Assembly (NCBI RefSeq): GCF_036237275.1
Contig: NZ_CP108352.1
Span: forward strand, 248,001 to 312,000
Direction of reading: 5' to 3'
Source of the DNA: Streptomyces sp. NBC_01353
GTDB taxonomy: Bacteria > Actinomycetota > Actinomycetes > Streptomycetales > Streptomycetaceae
DNA: 64,000 bases
Made by a program: the position numbers and the translations under genes. Below, piece by piece: positions 27,601 through 36,015 of the stretch (positions are counted from its first letter, which is position 1; the number at the start of each line of letters is the position of its first letter). The notes beneath the pieces are model-generated. The model had not been told where the DNA came from and did no database searches. It saw only the letters and a program-made list of their open reading frames with translations.

Positions 27601-27766
27601 CACGGAGTACGACCTCTCCCTGGTGCACGAGGCCCGCGGTGAGACCGGGGCCGCCCTGGCGGCTCGGACGCATGCGCTTGTGGTCTTCCGGGAGCACGGT
27701 GCGCGGGAGTACGCGGAACTCAACGCCGTTGTAAAGGCGCCTGCAGGTTCCTTGAAGGGGAGTTGA
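24623..27766 (+). CDS. Large SARP-type regulator (AfsR-like: winged helix, BTAD, NTPase, TPR)
   Basis: 1047 aa. OmpR-like DNA-binding domain (residues 1-90, MLQIRLLGPVEVH to RKPGYAI), BTAD (about 95-255, ending ELGIEPGQELGALHDAL), and a Gln/Pro/Ser-rich linker (about 260-300, VRPLQPPSSLQSLQPHQ). An NB-ARC-like NTPase follows with Walker A GPGGSGKSTLA near residue 328 and LLIVLDDAADERQV as Walker B. TPR-like helices cover about 750-1030. The start is GTG 24623 after a GGGGG site, and the second codon is TTA, so translation should depend on the bldA leucyl-tRNA if this is a streptomycete. Family members activate secondary metabolism or development; its targets here are unknown. The secreted P60 gene follows immediately. 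Confidence 0.9.
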   Translation: MLQIRLLGPVEVHTAHQPIPLGGGKPRALLAALALEQGHVISTERLIDVVWEHDPPDSARALIQTYISTLRRAFSDAGHPEVIASRKPGYAIRPEAVTVDAAYFAALLAEARRHAEARELVPAAALLLDAVALWRGPALSGVEGSLMSGEAGRLDELRVTALEERFGVELALGRLDHLAELTGLVARYPANERLRGQLMVTLYRLGRQADALACYREGRAALVEELGIEPGQELGALHDALLRGDGDGSSGARALWPFQPHQPVRPLQPPSSLQSLQPHQSSQSSQPLQARAPAHLPPAPADFTGRTEELATLTRALTESSSSLHVVAGPGGSGKSTLAAYAAHQVTASFPDGQLHAELRGLADSPAEPAVVLGRFLRSLGVNAERLPDSLQERTELYRTLLADRRLLIVLDDAADERQVRPLLPGGRGCTVLVTSRDRLGGLSGARLVELDVLAPAEALELLTRIVGPERVAAEPQAAADILSACGNLPLAIRIAGARLATRSRLPLKVLADRLTDERRLLDELAVGDLAVRSTIGLSFQSLDRLPRAALERMGFFGLPEFSPWVVGRLLDVPEPEAQRLLELLVDTQLVTFAGVDRTGLWRYRLHDLVRIFAREQAETSESAFELFEAVARVFRGWISLLHRIAASSPSPQVSWRPAAPQPLGTMPDELGDRVLRELALGDAFGWFDGDQAAMAVAVDRAAAIGLDHLVCDLVSAYNTVDLRTNHFGFRTRITGAALAAARRMQNQRHEAAMLAELAQLCYDQDRFTDARCHFSEALSRFRALRDVRGQAFALAGLGTACREPGRLTEAVHFLDQAAALLHALDDHRGVGHVLRTRASVRLEQGEYGAVRVDLDTALDAFRQGGSRRGLALTLRSMGLYHRAVGEYEASLGLCAESAAILAELGDEFMHSYAVRAHAKAQMRLGHRAEALPRLEGALATARDCHDRFGQAVTLRVIGQLHLADERFDLARSCLDAATSMWDAMDTPLWRARTEYDLSLVHEARGETGAALAARTHALVVFREHGAREYAELNAVVKAPAGSLKGS

Positions 27767-27768
27767 AG
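27753..27768 (+). promoter_or_regulatory. TGAAG-N6-TGAAG direct repeat before the P60 gene
   Basis: Boxes at 27753-27757 and 27764-27768, 11 bases apart, straddling the SARP gene stop and 60-75 bases before the next start. Could be read by the OmpR-type regulator, or by the SARP itself, since SARPs also bind direct repeats spaced 11 bp. Confidence 0.5.
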
Positions 27769-27781
27769 AGGCAGCGCGGAA

Positions 27782-27817
27782 CCTTCTCGGTGTGAACCAG
27801 CCCCCTCACCGAGAAGG
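27782..27817 (+). promoter_or_regulatory. Leader hairpin overlapping the ribosome binding site
   Basis: CCTTCTCGGTG (27782-27792) pairs perfectly with CACCGAGAAGG (27807-27817). The right arm contains GAGAAGG, the ribosome binding site for the ATG at 27828, so the hairpin could limit translation or act as a terminator for the SARP transcript. Confidence 0.4.
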
Positions 27818-27827
27818 ACAGTCACCC

Positions 27828-29384
27828 ATGCGTACACCGCTCAGACGCGTCACCGCCGCTCTCACCACTCTGTTCGCCCTGGGCAGCCTGGCCGTCGGCA
27901 CCACCGTGATCTCCGAGGTCGCGGCTCCGTCGACCGCGTACGCCGCGGAATCGTCCACGGTCGGCGGCTCGATCACCCGGACCGAGATACTCGACCGGGC
28001 CAAGTGGTGGATCGACACCTACGGCGTCATCTACAGCCAGAACCAGTCCGACGCGAAGGCCTCGGTCACCGGCGAGAAGTACCGCCCGGACTGCTCAGGC
28101 TTCGTGTCCATGGCCTGGCGGCTCCCCAAGAAGAGCGACGGCTGGGACCGCAACACACGTGACCTCGACGCCTTCGGGGACACCACGTACGTCTCCCTGG
28201 ACAGCCTGCAGCCGGGTGACGCGATCCTCGGCGACGGCCATGTCGCCCTCTTCGACAAGTGGACCGACGCCGGCAAGACGGAGATGTGGGTCTACGAGGA
28301 GTACAGCACCGGCGACGCCGGCCACCACGTCATCAAGACCAAGGGGCACTACTCCTCCAACAACTTCAAGGGCCTGCGCTACGACAAGGCCACCAAGCCG
28401 GGGAAGGCCGAGCCGGCCACCGCGTACGACCAGGGCGACGGCACCATGCGGATCAACCGCTGGACCTCCACCGGCAGCGCCTTCAACCGCGCCACCGACT
28501 ACGACTCCGCCAGCTTCTCCCTCCCCAACGTCGATGACCGCATGGCCTCGGGCGACGTCAACGGGGACGGCAAGGACGACATCGTCATGGCCTACCAGTA
28601 CAACGACGGCACCTACGGCATCTACACCTTCCTCAACGGCCTGAACTACGACGGCATCTGGTTCACCGGCGGCAGCTACAACCTCGGCAAGGTCGGCGGA
28701 CGCCTCGTCCTCGGCGACTGGAACGGGGACGGCAAGGACGAGCCGGCCATGGCCTACGACCAGGGCGACGGCACCATGCGGATCAACCGCTGGACCTCCA
28801 CCGGCAGCAGCTTCAACCGCGCCACCGACTACGACTCCGCCAGCTTCTCCCTCGCCAACGTCGGCGACCGCATGGCCTCGGGCGACGTCAACGGGGACGG
28901 CAAGGACGACATCGTCATGGCCTACCAGTACAACGACGGCACCTACGGCATCTACACCTTCCTCAACGGCCTGAACTACGACGGCATCTGGTTCACCGGC
29001 GGCAGCTACAACCTCGGCAAGGTCGGCGGACGCCTCGTCCTCGGCGACTGGAACGGGGACGGCAAGGACGAGCCGGCCATGGCCTACGACCAGGGCGACG
29101 GCACCATGCGGATCAACCGCTGGACCTCCACCGGCAGCAGCTTCAACCGCGCCACCGACTACGACTCCGCCAGCTTCTCCCTCGCCAACGTCGGCGACCG
29201 CATGGCCTCGGGCGACGTCAACGGGGACGGCAAGGACGACATCGTCATGGCCTACCAGTACAACGACGGCACCTACGGCATCTACACCTTCCTCAACGGC
29301 CTGAACTACGACGGCATCTGGTTCACCGGCGGCAGCTACAACCTCGGCAAGGTCGGCGGACGCCTCGTCCTCGGCGACTGGTAA
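27828..29384 (+). CDS. Secreted NlpC/P60-like endopeptidase with FG-GAP/VCBS repeats
   Basis: 518 aa. Signal peptide MRTPLRRVTAALTTLFALGS, cleavage near AYA-AES. The N-terminal domain (about 45-190) has the Cys-His hydrolase layout: C89 in RPDCSGFVSMAW and H138 in GDGHVALFD, as in NlpC/P60 and CHAP amidases that cut peptidoglycan peptides. From residue 195 three almost identical 110-residue units follow, each with two Ca-binding-type motifs, DVNGDGKDD and DWNGDGKDE (the last unit ends at GDW), typical of FG-GAP beta-propeller repeats. ATG 27828 has GAGAAGGA 10 bases upstream. Probably secreted to act on cell wall, the repeats giving binding or stability. Confidence 0.85.
   Translation: MRTPLRRVTAALTTLFALGSLAVGTTVISEVAAPSTAYAAESSTVGGSITRTEILDRAKWWIDTYGVIYSQNQSDAKASVTGEKYRPDCSGFVSMAWRLPKKSDGWDRNTRDLDAFGDTTYVSLDSLQPGDAILGDGHVALFDKWTDAGKTEMWVYEEYSTGDAGHHVIKTKGHYSSNNFKGLRYDKATKPGKAEPATAYDQGDGTMRINRWTSTGSAFNRATDYDSASFSLPNVDDRMASGDVNGDGKDDIVMAYQYNDGTYGIYTFLNGLNYDGIWFTGGSYNLGKVGGRLVLGDWNGDGKDEPAMAYDQGDGTMRINRWTSTGSSFNRATDYDSASFSLANVGDRMASGDVNGDGKDDIVMAYQYNDGTYGIYTFLNGLNYDGIWFTGGSYNLGKVGGRLVLGDWNGDGKDEPAMAYDQGDGTMRINRWTSTGSSFNRATDYDSASFSLANVGDRMASGDVNGDGKDDIVMAYQYNDGTYGIYTFLNGLNYDGIWFTGGSYNLGKVGGRLVLGDW
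28410..29383 (+). repeat. Three 330-bp in-frame tandem repeats
   Basis: Units begin at 28410, 28740 and 29070, each 330 bp (110 codons); the last stops after 314 bases at the stop codon. I see only a few differences between units 1 and 2 and none between 2 and 3. This indicates very recent duplication or gene conversion. Confidence 0.95.
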
Positions 29385-29930
29385 GCACCGCTGCCGAGAA
29401 CCGCACCACGGACTGTGCTGACAGGGGCCGGACTGCCGTCAAGCGGCCCGGCCCCCTCCCCCGCCGCGCCACCGCTCAGCCGCACCGCGGGTGTCGCCGG
29501 GCCGGGCAGCAGATGCGGTCGGAATGCCAAGGTGACGCCCTTGCCGGTGGACCCCTGACTGTGGGCCTGCGGCACTCCACTGAGATCCGTCACGGTGACG
29601 ACCTCCCGCCCGGACGGCGGTGCCCCCTCCGACCGGGCCTGCCGGTCCGCCTGGGCCACGGCCTTCCTCACAACGTCCTCGGACACCGAGGTGGGCCGCT
29701 CGGGTATCTCGTACGTGCGCCAGAGCCCGCCAGGTCGTGCGGGGGTGGCTCGGGTGGCCTGTTCGAGGCCCGGTGGGAGTTGGTTGAGCCGGTCGTGTGG
29801 CGGGCCGGCGGCCGAGGGCGGGCCAGTCAGCGGGCGGTTCGCACTGGAGATCACCTTCGACTCTGGCCGTGACCGGTGTCAGACCTGGTCCGAAGATCTC
29901 CGCCTGTCCAGCAAGTGATCAGCACGCCGC
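29385..29930. other. Stretch without supported gene
   Basis: Contains the terminator above. On the minus strand (about 29500-29730) there is a coding-looking stretch, YEIPERPTSVSEDVVRKAVA onward, with no recognisable start or family. It may be a remnant of a gene cut by the neighbouring insertion element. Confidence 0.3.
29424..29455 (+). terminator. Probable hairpin terminator after P60 gene
   Basis: GGGGCCGG and CGGCCCGGCCCC arms form a GC-rich hairpin 40 bases after the stop codon, followed by a C-rich stretch. Confidence 0.6.
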
Positions 29931-29939
29931 ACCTGCGGG

Positions 29940-30440
29940 AACCGTGCGAGGCTTCCGCCGTGGCTGGTGTGATCACGGCGTTGCAGCCGTCCTGGATAGC
30001 CCCGTTCACCGGGTTGAGCCCCCGCCATTTCGGCTCGTTGGTGGCACAGCTGCGGCACGAAGGAGCTGACGCGGTCCGCCGAGGCCGGCCATGGAGCCTG
30101 CCGCTGGAGGACCGCATGCTGCAAGGCGTGGGCACTGTCCGGAACCAAGGACGCCGTCAGCCGCACCACCGTGATTGCTGACGGCGGCTACCAGGGCACC
30201 GGCCTGGTCATCCCGCACCGCCGCGAGCGCGGGCAGAGCGAACTGCTTGCCTGGAAGGAAGAACACAACACTTCCAACCGCCAGGTCCGCGCCCGTGTCG
30301 AGCATGCCTTCGCCCGCATGAAGACCTGGAAGATCCTCCGCGAGTGCCACTTGAAGGGCGATGGCGTCCATCAAGCGCCAGCCGGTCGTCCAAAGCGCTG
30401 GGGTGTGCTGCACGGTGGCCTCCTGATCGGTGAGGGGTGA
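29940..30440 (+). mobile_element. IS5-family transposase remnant (internal deletion)
   Basis: The N-terminal part (GLSPRHFGSLVAQL, RRGRPWSLPLEDRML) lies in one frame to about 30125. Then only the C-terminal part follows in another frame: ADGGYQGTGLVIPHRR (first base about 30178), WKEEHNTSNRQVRARVEHAF and MKTWKILRECHLKGDG. The central HTH and first catalytic Asp segments are missing, so the element cannot transpose by itself. No terminal inverted repeats were recognised. Confidence 0.8.
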
Positions 30441-30682
30441 ACCCCTCACCTGGGCCAAGTCGGGCCGTGCGGCCGCTTCAGACACCGACCGAGAGACTTT
30501 TCCATGCCCTTACATTTGGTCGGCATGCTGCGGCGGGCGCCGTCGAGACCGTGCTGCAGTACCCAAGGCGGTGGATGCAGAACCGGGGCGCCTGCTCTCC
30601 CCTGTGGAGAAGCTGCCGCGTTTGTTCTACGAGGGCGCCGAGTCCTCAGCGGTGCGTACAAGGCAGCCCTTCGGGTCTCGGG

Positions 30683-33600
30683 CTACGTCGGGCCGGTCGT
30701 TTCCTGGCCGCGTCGCTGGGCCCGGCGCTCGGCGGCTTCCACGTCAAGCTGTCCTGCAGGGTCCCCGCCACGGCGGATTGCCGCTCCGCGCACCAGCGCC
30801 AGATAGAACAGCGCAGGGGCGCAAGGTGCCCATGCCTCCTCCGTCTGCTCCAGGATGAAATCGAGGACGGAGTCCGGGTCGGCTGGCACGAAGGCATGGC
30901 GGTCGTGCTCCCACTTGTCATTCACGCCCCGGGCCCAGCGCCTTCTGAGATCCTCCTCGCCAAGGTCGGGCAGCACAGCCCGGAAGAAGGCGGCCCATTG
31001 ATGCATGCGGAGATCCAGTCCGAAGCCGAGCAGTTCAAGGTCCATCCTGTCCTCGGGGAAGACTCCGAGCTCTTCCTTCATCGCCCGGCGCGCTGTGGCG
31101 TGCAGGCTGATCGGCGAGCCGTCCGCAGGGATGTCGTGCTGTCTGGATAGACCTTCGCTGGCGGACGCATTCCACCGGGTGGAATTGCCCACGACGCTGG
31201 CGCTGCGGTGGCTGAAGAGCATCATGTCGTCGACCCTGGTCTCCACCGCAACATGCACCCCGAAACTGCAGGACAGGAATGGCGGAGCCACGACAGGGTC
31301 CCGGTCCACTAGGTACTGGTGGCGAAGCGTGCTTTCGTGGTCCGGGTGTGGACGGTCGAGGTTGAGGGACGCTGCCAGGAAGTCGTAGTAATCCGCGTCG
31401 CACAGATGCAGTTGGACGGTGGGGTCCTCTCCGAGGTGGGTGCGGACGACGGTGATGCTCTCGACTGCGAACCTTGGACGGTTCCAGCTGTGCTGCCGAC
31501 CGGCAGCTGCCTTGCGGCTTTCCTCGGCCTCAATCTCGGCACGCCACTGTCGGACCACGGGAGGCTGGGCAACGCGTTGAGCCCTGTGGAGGATCTGGAC
31601 GTTCTCCTCGCGGATGGGTCGTGTGCCGTCACCTTCGTAGATGTGGCAGTCGGTCATACGACCGAGCAAAGCGAACCTGTCCCGAAAACCGCCGGACTGA
31701 CCGATGGCCGCGCTGGCGGGGGGCTGGGTCCTGGTGCGCTCGCCCCCACTCTTGTTGGGGTGGCCGTCGATCTGCTCGGCGAAGGCCGCGATCAAATGCG
31801 CAGCTGTGGGCCGGGCCGCCGGATTCGGGTCCAGACAGCCCAGCAGGACGCCGCCGAGCGATCTGTTCATGCCCGCGTGCTCGCAGGCGGTGCGCAGTGT
31901 TTCGGGAGTGAAGTCCCCTGCCCACAGTCCCGTCGCAGCGGTAAGGAGAATGGCCCCCACGGAGTACACGTCGCTCGCCGTGGTGACGACGATCGGGTCG
32001 CCCTCGCCCTCCAGTTCATAGGGGGGTCCGTAGGCGGGATTCCGCCGGAAGGAATCGCGGTGGCGATTTGGGACGCCGTCGATGATGGCCGTCATCCAGC
32101 CGACGACCTGCACGCCCTGGTCGGTGACCAGCACACAGTGGGGCGTCAGCGATCCGTGGACGAGCCCCACGCTGTGGGCGCGCCGCACCGCCTTGGCCAG
32201 GTCCCGTCCCAAGCGCCGGAAGAGCGCGGTGTCCCCCAGCGGTCCCCGGTCGTCCAGGAGAGCAATGAGGTTGTGCGCTGGACGTGCCCGCGGGTCGTCG
32301 CTCTGCTCGCGGGCGCATTCCGTCGCCAGCCATGGCGGGGAGTCCTCGACGCTGTGGCCGAGGAGCTTGGGCGCACCGGTCCCGGCCATGCGGATATGAG
32401 CCTCCGCCTCGGTGCGGAGCAGATCTGCTGCCTCCTCGGGGCTCGTACGGAGCGGCACCCGCACCGTCACGGTGCTGCCCGTTTCGTCGCGCCCCAGGAA
32501 CACGACCACCCGCTGCCATCCGCCGACGTTGCGGGCGTGCAGGCGGTAGGGCCCAGCCCTACGAGGGTCCTCCGTGAGCAGTGGCGACCATGAGGTGCCG
32601 AGGTCAAGGGCTTGGAAGGAGACGTCTTCCGGACCGTCCGGTGCTGCTGTCGGGGCAGTCTCTCGCCTGGGCAGGGCGGGCGGACGCTCCCCACGATTCG
32701 TGGACGGCCGGGCCGATTCCGGCAGGGGCGAGGGTTCCTGCCGTCCGGTGGGACGCGGTTCGGTCTCGAACGCGTCTTCGGTCCGAGCGACCGGGGGCTG
32801 TACCCCCAGCAGCGTCATCAGCCGGTTGTCCAGCCGGCTGATGGGGTGGCTCTCGTCGTTCAGCCGGTCCGGTCCCTCGGGGTGGCTGAGCCATGCGGGG
32901 AAGTCCGGCGAATGGCCGGCCAGCCGGCCGAGTTCGTCCGTGATCGTGCGGGCGGTGCGCAGGAGTTCGTGTGCGGGCACTGTCCCGAGGAGGATGTCCC
33001 GGGCCTCCTCCGAGAAGTCGAACGCGCGGTGCCGGACCGGCAGGGCCGGGTCGGCCGGATCTGTGCTCTGCATCAACCCGCCGAGGAAGACCTCCGCCAG
33101 GTGCCCGGCGTCCGTGGTCGGGCCCAAGGCAGCCTGCACCAGGCGCATAGCCGACACTGACACCGGCGCGACGGCCGCAAGGTGAGCCGCCAGGCGATAT
33201 GCGGCCGGCGATGCAGCGTGGCGGAATCGCAGCACGGCTTCGCGCGCATCGCTCTGCCGCGTGTGGGCATAGGGGCGTGAAGGGGGTGTTCCGCTATCCG
33301 CCAGCAGGCTCAGCACGGCCGTGGTGCCCGGGGACGCGACAACGCCTGCCCAGCGCCCCACGGCCGTGGGCTCAGGTGCCAGTACCGGCACCGGCACTCC
33401 GTCGAAGGACACGATGTCCGCAGGCAGCACCGGATCCGCCACGTGCCAGGCACTGGAAGGCCCGCCTCGCCGCCGCGTGGTCACCAGCCACTGCTGTGCC
33501 CGGATGCCCGACCCTTGCCACATGCGGGTGGGCAGGGCATGGACGATCGCGGTGGGTCCCTGTCGCGCCCACGTCTCCAGCGCCGTCTGCATCCGGCCGT

Positions 33601-34366
33601 TCCGCCAGGCCGCACCGACTCCGTCGCTCACGACGAGGACCAGCGTGTTCCCCGTTGGATCGCGTACGACGGACGGTGGCAGGGGTACGCCGCCGTCCTC
33701 GTAGGGACGGCTATGGAGCATCGGGGCCTGCGGGCCTCGGCTGTCCAGCCCGTAGACGCGAAGGCCGCGGAATGCTCCGCTGCGCTCCAGTAGAACCCGC
33801 AATTCCGAGGCTAGGCGCTGCCAAAGCAGCATGGAGACGCCGTCGTCCACCAGCAGGGCCAGAGTGAGCCAGCGTGCGCGTGCCCGTCGCAGAACGATGT
33901 CGGGCAGCCCCGTCTCGGCCATGGCGGCGACGGTCCTTGCCTCGTCGAGCTCTTGCTTCCAGGGGTCTGGTAGCCGCTGCTTCAGCGGCTGCAGTGCTCT
34001 GCCGAGGCGGAGCTCGTGTGCCGCGAGGGATTTCCCTTCCGGCGTCCGGACTGGCAGACCTGGACGCTCCTGCGCTCCGGAACCGGGCGCAGCGGGGCCG
34101 GCGTGCAGGGGAGCCCCCGGCTCCCGCGCGCCGTCCTTCGATGGGGATGCGGGTGGCGGCGCCATCGTGCCGGCCTCGTCCGCATCGGGCGGTGGACGCT
34201 CCTCCCCGGGTGCGGAGGGCGGAGCAACCCGAGGCCACACCGCACGCGCCAGCGGGGCACCGTCACCGTGCGGCAGACGCTCGGCCAGCCACAGAACGTC
34301 GAGCAGCTCCTCGTCGGAGAGATCCACTCCGCTGTCGGCCAGCACGCGCCGCAGGCGGTCGGGCAC
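30683..34366 (-). CDS. SAV_2336-type giant protein: vWA-like, pseudokinase and NUDIX-like domains
   Basis: 1227 aa in five parts. (1) N-terminal helices (1-45, SDEELLDVLWLAERLP) of the SAV_2336 type. (2) Pro/Ala-rich linker to about 130. (3) vWA-like domain about 160-350, with LALLVDDGVSM at the metal site position and VLVVSDGVGAAW. (4) Helical and linker region, then a protein-kinase-like fold at about 600-880; it lacks the catalytic Asp (VHGSLTPHCVLV instead of HRD...N) and the DFG (VVGW), so it is a pseudokinase. (5) A C-terminal domain (about 900-1200) with SLHATARRAMKEELGVFPED, similar to a degenerate NUDIX box. Start GTG 34366, four bases after the MoxR stop. Probably a scaffold or effector driven by the MoxR ATPase in a conflict or stress system (inference). 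Confidence 0.75.
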   Translation of the reverse strand: MPDRLRRVLADSGVDLSDEELLDVLWLAERLPHGDGAPLARAVWPRVAPPSAPGEERPPPDADEAGTMAPPPASPSKDGAREPGAPLHAGPAAPGSGAQERPGLPVRTPEGKSLAAHELRLGRALQPLKQRLPDPWKQELDEARTVAAMAETGLPDIVLRRARARWLTLALLVDDGVSMLLWQRLASELRVLLERSGAFRGLRVYGLDSRGPQAPMLHSRPYEDGGVPLPPSVVRDPTGNTLVLVVSDGVGAAWRNGRMQTALETWARQGPTAIVHALPTRMWQGSGIRAQQWLVTTRRRGGPSSAWHVADPVLPADIVSFDGVPVPVLAPEPTAVGRWAGVVASPGTTAVLSLLADSGTPPSRPYAHTRQSDAREAVLRFRHAASPAAYRLAAHLAAVAPVSVSAMRLVQAALGPTTDAGHLAEVFLGGLMQSTDPADPALPVRHRAFDFSEEARDILLGTVPAHELLRTARTITDELGRLAGHSPDFPAWLSHPEGPDRLNDESHPISRLDNRLMTLLGVQPPVARTEDAFETEPRPTGRQEPSPLPESARPSTNRGERPPALPRRETAPTAAPDGPEDVSFQALDLGTSWSPLLTEDPRRAGPYRLHARNVGGWQRVVVFLGRDETGSTVTVRVPLRTSPEEAADLLRTEAEAHIRMAGTGAPKLLGHSVEDSPPWLATECAREQSDDPRARPAHNLIALLDDRGPLGDTALFRRLGRDLAKAVRRAHSVGLVHGSLTPHCVLVTDQGVQVVGWMTAIIDGVPNRHRDSFRRNPAYGPPYELEGEGDPIVVTTASDVYSVGAILLTAATGLWAGDFTPETLRTACEHAGMNRSLGGVLLGCLDPNPAARPTAAHLIAAFAEQIDGHPNKSGGERTRTQPPASAAIGQSGGFRDRFALLGRMTDCHIYEGDGTRPIREENVQILHRAQRVAQPPVVRQWRAEIEAEESRKAAAGRQHSWNRPRFAVESITVVRTHLGEDPTVQLHLCDADYYDFLAASLNLDRPHPDHESTLRHQYLVDRDPVVAPPFLSCSFGVHVAVETRVDDMMLFSHRSASVVGNSTRWNASASEGLSRQHDIPADGSPISLHATARRAMKEELGVFPEDRMDLELLGFGLDLRMHQWAAFFRAVLPDLGEEDLRRRWARGVNDKWEHDRHAFVPADPDSVLDFILEQTEEAWAPCAPALFYLALVRGAAIRRGGDPAGQLDVEAAERRAQRRGQETTGPT

Positions 34367-34370
34367 GTTG

Positions 34371-35360
34371 CTACACCGCCCTGCCGAGCCGGTGCAGTAC
34401 GGCGTTCAGCAGTCCGCCGGCGTCGAGATCCACCCCTCCTTTACGGAGGAACACCGCGTTGAGCAGCTGGTCGGTGGCCAGCTCGCCAGGCGCACGGCGC
34501 CCGAGGAACTCCCGGAGCGGGTCGTCGACGCCCTGCAGGGTCCCGGCTCCGAGATGCGCCTCGACAATGCCGCGCAGTGTCTGCTCGTCCGGCTCGGGCA
34601 GATCGAGCCGGATACAGCGCCGGAGAAATGCGGGAGGGAACTCCCGCTCGCCGTTGCTGGTGATGATCACGACGGGGAACTCCGTGCAGCGGATCCGGCC
34701 GCGTACGACGGGGATCCGTTCGTCGGGGTCGTCGGTCAGCACCTCGACCATGGACTCGTGCTCTGTCAGACGGGCGAGTTCCGGCACCTCGAACTCGCCT
34801 TCCTCGAAGACGGTCAGCAGGTCGTTCGGCAGGTCCACATCGCCTTTGTCCAGCTCGTCGACGAGCAGGACCCGGGGCCGGGCGCGTGGTACCAGTGCCG
34901 TGCCCAGTGGACCCAACCGGACATAGCTACCGATCCCGGGCTCGGTAGCGCTGGGGTCACGGCTGTCATGCCTGTCACGGTGCAGGTTCGCTTCGCGCAG
35001 CCGGCCGACGGCGTCATACCGGTACAGGGCCTCCTGCAGGGTCGAACGGCTGTTGATCGGCCAGTGCAGCACGCGGCCGAGGTCCAGTTCGTGGGCCACG
35101 GCGTGCGCCAGGGAGGATTTGCCGGTGCCCGGATACCCCGACACCAGCAGTGGTCGGCGCAGGAGGAGAGCCGCGTTCACGACATCTGCCTCGGCGGGGC
35201 CGATGAGATAGGGCCTTGGCAGGGCGGGGACCTCGGCGGACGGAGTGAACCGACGCCATGGCGGTGCTTCGGGGAACTCCACTCGGCGGGTCGTTCCGTC
35301 GCCGCGGAAGAGCCGCCACCCGTCGTCCGGAGTGCTCATCGTGATGTCTGCCGTTGTCAT
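34371..35360 (-). CDS. MoxR-like AAA+ ATPase
   Basis: 329 aa. Walker A GYPGTGKS (75-82), Walker B VLLVDELDKGD (164-174), sensor 1 VVIITSNGEREFPPAFLRRC with the arginine finger region, followed by a small helical lid. ATG 35360 chosen; the frame is open to 35405 but this Met begins the conserved length. MoxR ATPases are chaperone-like motors that remodel partners with vWA domains. The four-base gap to the SAV_2336/vWA protein makes that protein the obvious client. No terminator lies between them, while a strong hairpin separates this operon from the upstream NUDIX gene. Confidence 0.9.
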   Translation of the reverse strand: MTTADITMSTPDDGWRLFRGDGTTRRVEFPEAPPWRRFTPSAEVPALPRPYLIGPAEADVVNAALLLRRPLLVSGYPGTGKSSLAHAVAHELDLGRVLHWPINSRSTLQEALYRYDAVGRLREANLHRDRHDSRDPSATEPGIGSYVRLGPLGTALVPRARPRVLLVDELDKGDVDLPNDLLTVFEEGEFEVPELARLTEHESMVEVLTDDPDERIPVVRGRIRCTEFPVVIITSNGEREFPPAFLRRCIRLDLPEPDEQTLRGIVEAHLGAGTLQGVDDPLREFLGRRAPGELATDQLLNAVFLRKGGVDLDAGGLLNAVLHRLGRAV

Positions 35361-35431
35361 GAGGGCGCGGATCCTTCTTGGTCCGGACTCTTCCGCACGA
35401 AGCACGGTGCCAGGCCAGTAGGACTGGGGAT

Positions 35432-35474
35432 CGCCACCGGGGCCCGACTCAGCTCAGAGACGGCCCCGGTGGCG
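35432..35474 (-). terminator. Strong hairpin between NUDIX and MoxR genes
   Basis: Perfect 13-bp arms CGCCACCGGGGCC (35432-35444) and GGCCCCGGTGGCG (35462-35474). It lies 20 bases after the NUDIX stop on the minus strand and before the MoxR start, so the MoxR operon needs its own promoter in the 70 bases that follow. Confidence 0.8.
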
Positions 35475-35493
35475 TCTTGATGCGCTCGAAGAC

Positions 35494-35931
35494 TCAGAGC
35501 GATGCCTCGGCGCCGAGGCTTCCGGCGCTGATGGCTCCCCGCAATACGTGGGCGATCTCCTCGGGGTTGAGGTCGATGGCGTCAAGCCCCTCCATGGTCA
35601 GCGGGACCTCCTCCAGCGCGTATTCACCGCGGCCCTCAGCGCTGAACTCGGGACCGGTGCGGTCCTCGAAGGACCAGGTCGCGATGCGGGCGAGGTAGAA
35701 GAGCTGGCGCTCGTCGTCGGACTCCATCGCGTGGAGGAGGCGGACGATGTCGGCCTTCCCCGCGATCTCCTCGTGGATCTCCCGGTGGAGAGCGGCCTCC
35801 CGGGACTCGTCGCCGGGTTCGACGCCGCCGCCGGGCAAGACCCAGTACTCGGGGATGCCGGGCCGGGTGCGGCGGATGACCAGCATCGTGTCGTCAGCGG
35901 TGACGAGGACGGCGCGGACTCGTTCGATCAT
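35494..35931 (-). CDS. NUDIX hydrolase
   Basis: 145 aa. Complete NUDIX box: G36-x5-E42-x7-R50-E51 with E54-E55 (GGGVEPGDESREAALHREIH and EEIAG). The box is preceded by RRTRPGIPEYWVLPGG, as in MutT/ADP-sugar-type enzymes. ATG 35931 has AAGGAGACG upstream on the minus strand. Hydrolyses a nucleoside diphosphate linked to another group; substrate not predictable. Its neighbour, the SAV_2336-type protein, ends in a degenerate NUDIX-like domain, which may be coincidence. Confidence 0.9.
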   Translation of the reverse strand: MIERVRAVLVTADDTMLVIRRTRPGIPEYWVLPGGGVEPGDESREAALHREIHEEIAGKADIVRLLHAMESDDERQLFYLARIATWSFEDRTGPEFSAEGRGEYALEEVPLTMEGLDAIDLNPEEIAHVLRGAISAGSLGAEASL

Positions 35932-36015
35932 TTCGGTTCGTCTCCTTGCTTTACGAGCACGTGGCCGCCACACAAGGCGGAGCAGTCGCCGACGATCCCG
36001 GACTCGCCTGCCACG

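Noticed and set aside
24623-27766. SARP regulator as sign of an antibiotic gene cluster
   Set aside because: No PKS, NRPS, terpene or other biosynthetic core genes are in the window.
29336-29854. Minus-strand frame of 172 codons after the P60 gene
   Set aside because: Middle part looks coding, but it runs into the P60 repeats, lacks a start and family; mentioned only as a possible remnant.
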